Positions 1 to 4,899 of a stretch of DNA of 5,715 nucleotides are shown one piece after another. Under the pieces are notes generated by a model that saw nothing but the letters and a program-made list of their open reading frames with translations, was not told where the DNA came from and searched no databases. How positions within the stretch are numbered: the stretch's first letter is position 1; every line of letters begins with the position of its first letter. A program made the position numbers and the translations under genes. The stretch comes from Comamonas sp. lk (lineage in GTDB: Bacteria > Pseudomonadota > Gammaproteobacteria > Burkholderiales > Burkholderiaceae_C), in contig CAMDKE010000191.1 in NCBI GenBank assembly GCA_945901215.1, forward strand, positions 1 to 5,715. Reading direction: 5' to 3'.

Positions 1-284
1 GTATTGCTCCCTAGTTGCAATCCACTGCCGGGGTCTGCGACTGGCTTAAATTGGGTATCGAAGGCTGGCGTCGATACCTGCGCTTGCGTTAATTCTTGGC
101 TCGGGTCTTCCAACACAGTAAAGTGGGCGCTCAGTTTGACGGCTTCCACAGCCCCCAGGGTGAGCGTGGCACCTCCGGCTTGGCAAACCATCGCCAGCAT
201 AGAAAGTAATAACACTATTGCAAAGCGCTGCAGAACTCCAAGGAGCAGCGGGTTAGACGTATCTGGGCAAACGGCGCGAGTCAT
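1..284 (-). CDS. N-terminus of an exported 7TMR-DISM-type sensor protein (partial, runs off left edge)
   Basis: Reading the minus strand from the ATG at 284-282 gives 94 open codons to the window edge. Residues 1-20 form a polar leader, and about 21-34 are strongly hydrophobic (FAIVLLLSMLAMV), followed by QAGG, so this looks like a signal peptide or membrane anchor. From about residue 39 the segment LTLGAVEAVKLSAHFTVLED, followed by acidic and polar residues, resembles the start of the 7TMR-DISM extracellular-2 domain. That periplasmic sensory domain usually precedes seven membrane helices and a signalling output such as a diguanylate cyclase or histidine kinase. The output domain lies outside the window, so the activity is unknown. 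No other in-frame ATG, GTG or TTG lies between 284 and about 345, which fixes the start; no good ribosome binding site is visible. Some AT-rich codons (TTA) in the signal region differ from the GC-rich neighbours. The family call is recognition from memory and moderately sure; the coding call is firmer. Confidence 0.62.
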   Translation of the reverse strand, partial: MTRAVCPDTSNPLLLGVLQRFAIVLLLSMLAMVCQAGGATLTLGAVEAVKLSAHFTVLEDPSQELTQAQVSTPAFDTQFKPVADPGSGLQLGSN

Positions 285-344
285 GACATTCGTTTGGTGG
301 TGGACCGAGCTAGAGGAATGCGTACGTTGAATCTTCTTAAGGCA

Positions 345-360
345 TTCGGTAAATTCCGAA
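345..360. repeat. Short inverted repeat TTCGG-N6-CCGAA
   Basis: TTCGG at 345-349 is mirrored perfectly by CCGAA at 356-360 across a six-base AT spacer. It lies just downstream of the candidate left-facing -10 box, where a repressor site or a 5' UTR hairpin could act. With only five base pairs per arm, chance is a real alternative. Confidence 0.3.
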
Positions 361-361
361 A

Positions 362-367
362 ATTATA
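362..367 (-). promoter_or_regulatory. Candidate -10 box (TATAAT) for the left-facing sensor gene
   Basis: The minus strand reads a perfect TATAAT here, about 78 bases before the ATG at 284. The hexamer 17 bases further upstream (TTATTT) is a poor -35 match, so an activator or an extended AT-rich upstream element may be needed. The call rests on one perfect hexamer in AT-rich DNA, where chance matches are common. Confidence 0.3.
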
Positions 368-373
368 TTTCAA

Positions 374-389
374 TATTTTAATTAAAATA
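374..389. repeat. Perfect 16-bp AT-only palindrome, with an adjacent 8-bp palindrome
   Basis: TATTTTAATTAAAATA at 374-389 equals its own reverse complement over all 16 bases. GTTTAAAC at 393-400 is a second perfect palindrome only three bases away. Both sit in the AT-rich core of the divergent intergenic region (about 351-415), between a sensor gene read leftwards and a small basic protein read rightwards. They could be operator sites for a dimeric regulator, or simply a melting-prone promoter core. The symmetry is seen directly; the function is inference. Confidence 0.45.
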
Positions 390-400
390 ATAGTTTAAAC

Positions 401-406
401 GATATT
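401..406 (+). promoter_or_regulatory. Weak candidate -10 box (GATATT) for the right-facing small gene
   Basis: GATATT matches four of six TATAAT bases and is followed six bases later by an ATG at 413. A transcript starting near 413 would carry a leader of about 88 nucleotides before the TTG start at 501. No good -35 is seen 16-18 bases upstream. Offered as the best of several weak candidates. Confidence 0.2.
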
Positions 407-420
407 AACAAAATGTCATC

Positions 421-453
421 GACAGGGCGCTGCCGCCCAAAATACGCCTTGTC
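421..453 (+). promoter_or_regulatory. Leader stem-loop with two mutually exclusive pairings
   Basis: GACAGGGCG at 421-429 can pair with CGCCTTGTC at 445-453, giving nine base pairs with one G-U wobble around a 15-base loop. Alternatively GGGCG at 425-429 pairs with CGCCC at 434-438 around a four-base loop. The two cannot form together because both use 425-429. No T-run follows, so this is not a standard terminator. It lies 48 bases before the TTG start of the small basic protein and could modulate translation or RNA stability. The pairing is read directly; a role is inference. Confidence 0.35.
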
Positions 454-500
454 CGAGCCTGCAAGGTGTTAAAGTTGCTTCCAACAAACGAAAGCACACC

Positions 501-707
501 TTGGCAACACCCAATTACGGTTACGAAAAACGGCAGAAAGAACTGGCCAAAAAGCGCAAAAAAGAAGACAAGCTCAAAAGCAAGTCCGAACGTAAGGATT
601 TGGGTGATGGCGACAACCCGCAGGGTCAACCGGGCGAAGGTGCGAGCCCCGATTCGCCGGTTACGCCCGCGCAAGCGACGGATCAGCTGGCTCCTGGAGT
701 CTCTTGA
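501..707 (+). CDS. Small, highly basic conserved protein of unknown function (TTG start)
   Basis: The 68-codon frame starts at TTG 501 and encodes MATPNYGYEKRQKELAKK and onward. The first half (residues about 9-33) is almost all K, R, E and Q, likely one charged helix. The second half (about 34-68) is acidic, Gly/Pro/Ser-rich and probably disordered. I recall similar short beta- and gammaproteobacterial proteins beginning ATPNY-EKRQ-ELAKK with no assigned function. The charged helix hints at RNA or ribosome contact, but that is inference. No ATG or GTG lies in frame for more than 60 bases upstream; CGAAAG at 489-494 is a weak ribosome binding site. The last 25 bases overlap the 3' end of mnmH on the other strand, so the two converge tail to tail. 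The Lys-rich start is far more gene-like than the overlapping frames. Confidence 0.68.
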   Translation: MATPNYGYEKRQKELAKKRKKEDKLKSKSERKDLGDGDNPQGQPGEGASPDSPVTPAQATDQLAPGVS

Positions 708-1759
708 TAGCCCTGGATTGCATGGGCAACGGATTGCATGGCGCCCCATTGGCGGTCGGCCAGCACAAAGGTGCGAGCGGTGGCAAAACCCTGGAAATTA
801 CGTTGCATAGACTGCAAGTACACCGGGTCGTAGTGATCGGCTAGCAGGGCGCGCACCACGTCCGCCAAGTCTCCGTTCATCACGGATTTTTTCCATTCCT
901 CTATGACGGATTTTCCGCGTTGGGCTGTTAGCGCGTCTAAGCGCGAGCAAAATTGCTGCGGGTGTTCGACAAAAAAAGCGTAATCCTCCATCAGCAGTTC
1001 TACCCGCTCGTCAAGCGACAAATCAATGTGCACGCAAGGACTCTTGCGCATAGCGTTGACCAATACCGGATGGATTGCCACATTCCCGACCTTTTTGCTC
1101 TCGCTCTCCACATACACAGTACGTGCCGGGTCGAAGGCGCGGATTTTTGCCCACACCAGCGTATCGAAGCTCTTTTGGCTGGGCTGGGGCACACCGGGGA
1201 TGCCTCCCAGAACCGAGCTTCTGTGCTTGGCGAGCTCTTCCAGGTCCAGCACTTGGGCACCGGTTTGCGCCAGAGAATGGAGCAAACGGGTTTTGCCAGA
1301 GCCGGTGGTGCCGCAGACGACTTCAAAGGCCAGGGCTTGTGCGCGGGCCGCAAGGTCTTCGAGCATGGCCGCCCGAAATGCCTTGTACCCCCCCTCGATC
1401 AGCGACACGCGAAAGCCGATTTGGTCTAAAACCAAAGCCAGTGAGCCACTGCGCTTTCCCCCACGCCAGCAATAGGCCAAAGGCGCCCAATCCTTGGGTT
1501 TTTCCAGCATGTGTTGCTCAATGTGGCACGCAATATTTCGCGCCGCCAAAGCGGCGCCACGTTTCTTGGCCTCAAACGCGTTAACTTGCTTGTACAGCGT
1601 GCCGATGGCTTTGCGCTCCTCGTCATGCAAGGTGGGCCAGTTCAGCGCTCCGGGGAGGTGGTCTAAGGCGTATTCGCTCTCGCTGCGCGCGTCTACTACG
1701 GTGTCAAAAGTGTCGTAGCGGGCGATCACATCGGGCGCGGACAAAAGTGTCAAGCTCAT
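683..1759 (-). CDS. mnmH: tRNA 2-selenouridine synthase (tRNA 2-thiouridine selenotransferase)
   Basis: This 358-residue protein matches MnmH (SelU/YbbB), which replaces sulfur with selenium in the wobble 2-thiouridine of certain tRNAs, via an S-geranylated intermediate, using selenophosphate. Residues about 5-130 are a rhodanese domain with VVDARSESEY at 21-30 and catalytic Cys97 in YCWRGGKRSG, the same number as the E. coli cysteine. A P-loop follows, GTTGSGKT at 150-157, then the family stretch HRSSVLGGIPG at 179-189 and VYVESESKKVGN at 215-226. Length matches the roughly 360-residue family. An upstream in-frame ATG at 1786 exists, but I chose 1759 because it forms an ATGA overlap with the tesA stop and puts the rhodanese domain at its usual position. 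Translation is therefore probably coupled to tesA. The stop at 683-685 lies inside the convergent small gene. Selenophosphate synthetase (SelD) must be encoded elsewhere for it to work. Confidence 0.95.
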   Translation of the reverse strand: MSLTLLSAPDVIARYDTFDTVVDARSESEYALDHLPGALNWPTLHDEERKAIGTLYKQVNAFEAKKRGAALAARNIACHIEQHMLEKPKDWAPLAYCWRGGKRSGSLALVLDQIGFRVSLIEGGYKAFRAAMLEDLAARAQALAFEVVCGTTGSGKTRLLHSLAQTGAQVLDLEELAKHRSSVLGGIPGVPQPSQKSFDTLVWAKIRAFDPARTVYVESESKKVGNVAIHPVLVNAMRKSPCVHIDLSLDERVELLMEDYAFFVEHPQQFCSRLDALTAQRGKSVIEEWKKSVMNGDLADVVRALLADHYDPVYLQSMQRNFQGFATARTFVLADRQWGAMQSVAHAIQGYQETPGAS

Positions 1760-2400
1760 GTGATCAACTTTAGCAATGCTGGCCACACATTGTTGAGCAA
1801 AGTGGGGTGGGCGGCTTCAAGCGGGTGGATACGGTCACTTTGGAACAGCTGATCGGCCATCGGTCCGTCGGCCACGCCCTTGAGAAAAAACGGGACCAAA
1901 CCCACTTTTTCCGCCTTGGCGGTCTCTTGGTAAAGCCCGGTAAAGTCCGCTGCGTACGCGGGGCCGTAGTTGGGCGGCATTTGCATACCTAGCAACAGCA
2001 CCTTGGCGCCCCGTGCCTTGCATTGCGCCACCATGGCACGCAGGTTGCTGCGGGTGCTTTGCAGCGGCATGCCCCGCAGCGCGTCGTTACCGCCTAGCTC
2101 AATCACGACTAGTTGGGGCTGGTGTTGCGCCAACAGCGCTGGCAGACGCGACAAGCCGCCCGCTGTGGTGTCGCCGCTGATGCTGGCATTGACCACGGCA
2201 AGCCGGTGCCCCTCTTGCTCCAAGCGTTTTTCCAGCAGTGCCACCCAGCCCGTGCCGCGTTTAAGGCCATACTCGGCGCTCAGCGAATCGCCAAGAACCA
2301 CAATCGGACTGCCCGGTTTGGCCCATGCGTTGAATCCGAACGCCAATGCAAGCGCGAAGCTGCCTGCTAAAAACTGTTTGCGATGCAAAGAAAGCCCCAT
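1756..2400 (-). CDS. tesA: Exported SGNH-family esterase / lysophospholipase (TesA-type arylesterase)
   Basis: The 214-residue protein has all SGNH hydrolase blocks: GDSLS at 37-41 with nucleophile Ser39, Gly76 in NASISGDTTAGG, Asn105 in GGND, and the DRIHP triad with Asp189 and His192. Such enzymes hydrolyse thioesters, lysophospholipids and aryl esters in the periplasm. Residues 1-27 are an export signal ending in Ala-Trp-Ala before Lys28, and its R7-K8-Q-F-L is a near-Tat motif. Upstream extension to 2661 is only the shadow of the divergent ABC gene. Two starts are plausible: ATG 2400 (used here) and ATG 2412, four codons earlier, which has a slightly better GGAA element before it. With the 2400 start, its ATG overlaps that of the divergent ABC ATPase in a shared CATG. 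The stop TGA (1758-1756) overlaps the mnmH start, so the two form an operon. Confidence 0.93.
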   Translation of the reverse strand: MGLSLHRKQFLAGSFALALAFGFNAWAKPGSPIVVLGDSLSAEYGLKRGTGWVALLEKRLEQEGHRLAVVNASISGDTTAGGLSRLPALLAQHQPQLVVIELGGNDALRGMPLQSTRSNLRAMVAQCKARGAKVLLLGMQMPPNYGPAYAADFTGLYQETAKAEKVGLVPFFLKGVADGPMADQLFQSDRIHPLEAAHPTLLNNVWPALLKLIT

Positions 2401-3091
2401 GTCTGATTTCATTATTTCCGTCGATCGTGTGTGCAAGTCGGTCAGCGACTCCACGGGAACCCTGCAAATTCTGCAAGACATCGATTTTGCGCTAAGTGCG
2501 CGCGAGACGGCGGCCATTGTGGGTGCATCCGGTTCAGGCAAAAGCACGCTCTTGTCCATCATCGCGGGGCTGGACACACCCACCAGTGGAACTGTGCGAC
2601 TGGCCGGCGACGACATCTTTGCGCTCGATGAGGATGCACGTGCGGCACTGCGCGCGCGCAAGGTGGGTTTTGTGTTTCAGAGCTTTCAACTCTTGGGCAA
2701 CCTCACGGCCTTGGAGAACGCCATGCTTCCCCTGGAGCTGGCCGGTCGCAAAGACGCACGCAAACAGGCGGCAGACATGCTAGACCGGGTGGGTTTGTCA
2801 CAGCGCTTGGGGTCTTACCCCAAGGTGCTCAGCGGTGGCGAACAGCAGCGTGTAGCCCTGGCGCGGGCCTTTGTTGTCAAGCCCGCCGTGTTATTGGCGG
2901 ACGAACCCACCGGCAGCCTTGACTTTGCCACGGGCGAAACCATCATGGCGCTGATGTTTGCGCTCAACCGTGAGTTGGGAACGACGCTGGTGCTGGTCAC
3001 CCATGACCCGGCCATTGCTGCGCGTTGTCAGCGGCGCATCACCATTGAAGCGGGTCGTCTCGCGTCCGATGAGCACCTGCCGCTGACCTAG
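2399..3091 (+). CDS. ybbA: YbbA-type ABC transporter ATPase subunit (LolD/MacB-like branch)
   Basis: The 230-residue protein is a complete nucleotide-binding subunit: Walker A GASGSGKST at 42-50 with Lys48, Q-loop Gln94 in FVFQSF, signature LSGGEQQRVALARA at 144-157, Walker B VLLADEP at 164-170 with Glu169, and H-loop His202 in VTHD. The overall wording (LDEDARAALRARKVGFVFQSF) is that of E. coli YbbA, partner of the large permease YbbP and a neighbour of tesA. YbbA-YbbP belongs to the type VII/MacB-like mechanotransmission group, and its substrate is not settled. Start ATG 2399 follows AAAGAAAG at 2387-2394 with a short four-base gap. The frame is open for another 140 codons upstream, but that part overlaps tesA and looks nothing like the family. 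No permease follows; the next gene is rlmB after 45 bases. Its partner must lie elsewhere or be lost. Confidence 0.93.
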   Translation: MSDFIISVDRVCKSVSDSTGTLQILQDIDFALSARETAAIVGASGSGKSTLLSIIAGLDTPTSGTVRLAGDDIFALDEDARAALRARKVGFVFQSFQLLGNLTALENAMLPLELAGRKDARKQAADMLDRVGLSQRLGSYPKVLSGGEQQRVALARAFVVKPAVLLADEPTGSLDFATGETIMALMFALNRELGTTLVLVTHDPAIAARCQRRITIEAGRLASDEHLPLT

Positions 3092-3112
3092 TGGGTCTTG
3101 GCGTAGGCCCAC
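3091..3112 (+). other. Weak hairpin after the ABC ATPase stop
   Basis: GTGGGTC at 3091-3097 can pair with GGCCCAC at 3106-3112 (seven base pairs, one G-U) around an eight-base loop, starting at the last base of the stop codon. No T-run follows, so it does not qualify as an intrinsic terminator. It could protect the 3' end or mark a partial transcript boundary before rlmB. Confidence 0.25.
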
Positions 3113-3124
3113 TGCACCAAACGC

Positions 3125-3130
3125 GATAAT
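3125..3130 (+). promoter_or_regulatory. Candidate -10 box (GATAAT) giving a leaderless rlmB transcript
   Basis: GATAAT matches five of six -10 consensus bases and ends six bases before the rlmB ATG, the distance at which transcription would begin at or next to the A of the ATG. No Shine-Dalgarno sequence is present between 3110 and 3136, which agrees with leaderless initiation. The best -35-like hexamer, TTGGCG at 3098-3103, is 21 bases away, which is too far for a strong sigma-70 site. Read-through from ybbA remains possible. Confidence 0.4.
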
Positions 3131-3136
3131 CGGTGC

Positions 3137-3910
3137 ATGTCATCCCATCACGTCTTATTCGGTTTTCACGCCGTGGGGGTGCGGCTTAAAACCGCTCCTG
3201 CGTCGATTGTTGAAATTTATTACGAACCCACACGCCGCGATGCGCGCATGCGCCAGTTTTTAGACCGCGTAAAAGAAGCCGGGGTGCGCCTGATTGAAGC
3301 CGATGGCATGCGGCTGTCCAAGCTGTGTGGCGGCCATGGCCACCAGGGTGTGGCTGCGCGGGTTGGGGCGCTGGAGCAGGTGCATTCGCTCGATGAGTTG
3401 CTGGAAGACCTGGAAGCCTCCCAACTCGCCCTGCCGTCCGAGAAGCGTTTTGCCCCTTTGATTTTGGTGCTCGATGGCATCACCGACCCGCACAACCTGG
3501 GCGCCTGCCTGCGCGTGGCGGACGGTGCCGGCGTACACGCCGTGGTTGCGCCCAAAGACCACGCCGCCGGCATCAACGCCACAGTGGCCAAAGTGGCCAG
3601 CGGCGCAGCGCAAACCGTACCTTATTTCATGGTGACCAACCTGGCGCGCACCTTGGTCGAGCTCAAGGAGCGCAATATCTGGATCATTGGCACCAGCGAT
3701 GTGGCCGCGCAAACGCTCTACCAGGCCGATTTGCGCGGCCCGGTCGCATTAGTTCTTGGCGCCGAGGGAGACGGTATGCGGCAATTGACCACCAAAACTT
3801 GCGACCAACTGGTGCGCATTCCAATGCGTGGTGCGGTGGAAAGCCTGAACGTGTCGGTGGCAAGTGGCGTGTGTTTGTATGAGGCGCTGCGCCAACGTGG
3901 CGGCGTCTGA
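3137..3910 (+). CDS. rlmB: 23S rRNA (guanosine-2251-2'-O)-methyltransferase
   Basis: The 257-residue protein is a SPOUT-class (SpoU/TrmH) methyltransferase of the RlmB type, which puts a 2'-O-methyl on G2251 in the peptidyl-transferase P loop of 23S rRNA using S-adenosylmethionine. Residues about 5-80 are the small L30e-like RNA-binding domain (VLFGFHAVGV at 6-15, HGHQGVAA at 67-74). The catalytic knot has motif 1 LDGITDPHNLGACLRVAD at 112-129 with Asn120, motif 2 LVLGAEGDGM at 205-214, and motif 3 IPMRGAVESLNVSVASG at 228-244 with Asn238. Length and all motifs fit an intact enzyme. Start ATG 3137 gives the usual family N-terminus, with no visible ribosome binding site but a -10-like box just upstream. 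It is followed after 20 bases by a lipoprotein gene, probably in the same transcript. In many proteobacteria rlmB follows rnr; here a ybbA-type gene takes that place. Confidence 0.96.
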   Translation: MSSHHVLFGFHAVGVRLKTAPASIVEIYYEPTRRDARMRQFLDRVKEAGVRLIEADGMRLSKLCGGHGHQGVAARVGALEQVHSLDELLEDLEASQLALPSEKRFAPLILVLDGITDPHNLGACLRVADGAGVHAVVAPKDHAAGINATVAKVASGAAQTVPYFMVTNLARTLVELKERNIWIIGTSDVAAQTLYQADLRGPVALVLGAEGDGMRQLTTKTCDQLVRIPMRGAVESLNVSVASGVCLYEALRQRGGV

Positions 3911-3918
3911 ATGTTAAT

Positions 3919-3925
3919 GAGGGAG
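3919..3925 (+). promoter_or_regulatory. Ribosome binding site GAGGGAG for the lipoprotein
   Basis: GAGGGAG lies five bases before the ATG at 3931 and is the strongest Shine-Dalgarno match in the window. It selects ATG 3931 over the later in-frame ATG at 3937 and over the out-of-frame ATG at 3911. Confidence 0.7.
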
Positions 3926-3930
3926 CCTTT

Positions 3931-4287
3931 ATGTCTATGTTCAATGAAAGATTTGCCATCACCGCGCTGGCCGCTATCAGCCTGTTGGGCTTGGTGTCTT
4001 GCACCCAAGAGCAACAAAATAAGATTGGCCGCGAGATCCAGAACTGGACCGGCACCAGCGGGGTGCTAGAGGTGTACGCGGGAGACAAACTGGTGCGGCG
4101 CTTTATCAAGATTGACAAGCTGACCACCGCCATGGGCACCGACGACAACAAGCCCCGGCCCTATCGTTTTGGCTATGGCGTGCTGGACGAAAACCTCAAT
4201 ATGGAGGTCGATCCGGGCGAGAAAAAGGTGTATTTCGAAATCAGCGACTACTCCACCAGCTACGTGTTTTTTGAGAACCCGCGCTAA
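3931..4287 (+). CDS. Small conserved lipoprotein of unknown function with EF-hand-like loop
   Basis: The 118-residue protein has a short charged N-region, a hydrophobic stretch at about 8-22 (FAITALAAISLLGLV), and a lipobox L-V-S-C ending at Cys24. It should be lipidated and anchored in the envelope; Thr at +2 suggests sorting to the outer membrane. The mature part is about 95 residues. Residues 86-97, DENLNMEVDPGE, line up with a 12-position EF-hand loop: Asp at 1, Asn at 3 and 5, Val at 8, Asp at 9, Glu at 12, although position 6 is Met instead of Gly. Predicted strands flank it (VLEVYAG, VYFEISDY, SYVFF). I recall near-identical proteins next to rlmB in Comamonadaceae but know of no function. 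It lies 20 bases after rlmB with a strong ribosome binding site, so it is probably co-transcribed. It ends 18 bases from the convergent chromate transporter stop, with no clear terminator between. Confidence 0.85.
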   Translation: MSMFNERFAITALAAISLLGLVSCTQEQQNKIGREIQNWTGTSGVLEVYAGDKLVRRFIKIDKLTTAMGTDDNKPRPYRFGYGVLDENLNMEVDPGEKKVYFEISDYSTSYVFFENPR

Positions 4288-4305
4288 GCTGAGATTCAAA
4301 GCTGA

Positions 4306-4899
4306 TCAGACCCAGCCCACAACGCCGGCCAGGGCGCCCGCAGCCAAGAGCCACAGCAGGTGAATACGGCTGCGCCACACCATCAGTGCCGTCGCTAAGG
4401 TCAGCAAATAGGGGCCAGGGTGCGACACCCAGCTACCGTGGCCCGCTGTCAAAATCCAGCCCGTAGCCAGCAGCAAGGCCACCACGATGGGTGCCATGGC
4501 CAACTTGAAGGCGCGCACCGTAGGCCGCTTTCGGTTGCGCTGCCCCCAGCGGGCGGCAAAGTAGGTGAGTGTGGCGCTGGGCAGCAAAATGCCCATCATG
4601 GCGGCAAACACACAGGCGCTGGCCAGCGCCCAGGCGGACGTTCCGGCCGCTGGCCCACCAGCAGCGTTCATACCCACGGTCCAACCCAATACCGCCACAA
4701 ACAACACATTGGGGCCCGGCGCCGCCTGCGCTAGGGCAATGGAACTGCTGAACTGGCCTTCAGCCAGCCAGGCTTGCTGGGTGACCAGAAAACGGTGCAT
4801 TTCCGGTACGGTGGTAATGGCGCCGCCAATCGACAGCAGTGACAGTGACACGAAATGCGAAAACAGTGTGACCAGTTCTGACCATCCCCAATCGTGCAT
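4306..4899 (-). CDS. chrA: Chromate transporter, second half of a split ChrA pair (C-type subunit)
   Basis: The 197-residue membrane protein is a single CHR domain. Its signatures are LLSIGGAITTVPEMHRFLV at 21-39 and AQAAPGPNVLFVAVLGW at 57-73, followed by about four more hydrophobic segments (roughly 88-116, 132-152, 162-175, 180-197). Short CHR proteins usually occur as adjacent gene pairs that together equal one long ChrA, which exports chromate by the proton motive force; not every CHR member has been shown to move chromate. ATG 4899 overlaps the stop of the preceding half by one base (TGATG), and GGGGAG at 4912-4907 is a good ribosome binding site seven bases upstream. The open frame extends upstream to 5046, but that stretch is a shadow of the partner gene. 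No ChrB-type regulator is in view, so a general anion-export role is possible. Confidence 0.9.
   Translation of the reverse strand: MHDWGWSELVTLFSHFVSLSLLSIGGAITTVPEMHRFLVTQQAWLAEGQFSSSIALAQAAPGPNVLFVAVLGWTVGMNAAGGPAAGTSAWALASACVFAAMMGILLPSATLTYFAARWGQRNRKRPTVRAFKLAMAPIVVALLLATGWILTAGHGSWVSHPGPYLLTLATALMVWRSRIHLLWLLAAGALAGVVGWV

Noticed and set aside
4..330. 108-codon plus-strand frame at the left edge
   Set aside because: It is antisense to the sensor N-terminus. Its translation is Trp/Ser/Thr-rich with no family look, whereas the minus strand gives a signal peptide and a recognisable domain start.
413..472. 19-codon ORF as a protein-coding gene
   Set aside because: It has no ribosome binding site and no recognisable sequence, and it overlaps a stem-loop. 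It is kept only as a possible leader ORF in the findings.
405..810. Overlapping frames on both strands around the small basic gene (405-749 minus, 466-810 plus)
   Set aside because: They are shadows of the 501-707 gene and the mnmH tail. The compositions are arginine-rich and erratic, and no family features are seen.
953..1584. Three long antisense frames inside mnmH (953-1429, 1026-1475, 1075-1584 plus)
   Set aside because: All are opposite strong MnmH motifs in GC-rich DNA, where antisense frames stay open by chance. None shows a domain or a ribosome binding site.
1970..2398. N-terminal extension of the ABC ATPase by about 140 residues
   Set aside because: The extension is antisense to tesA and rich in Ser, Pro and Arg, and family members begin at the position equal to ATG 2399.
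2401..2661. N-terminal extension of the esterase by up to 87 residues
   Set aside because: It is antisense to the ATPase. The true signal peptide starts at 2400 or, at most, 2412.
3684..4299. Minus-strand frames opposite rlmB and the lipoprotein
   Set aside because: They are shadows: no motif, no ribosome binding site, and the plus-strand proteins are clearly real.
4288..4305. Bidirectional terminator between the lipoprotein and chromate transporter stops
   Set aside because: Only a four-base AGCT self-pairing and a TGATCA palindrome are nearby. There is no GC stem with a T-run, so no terminator is called.
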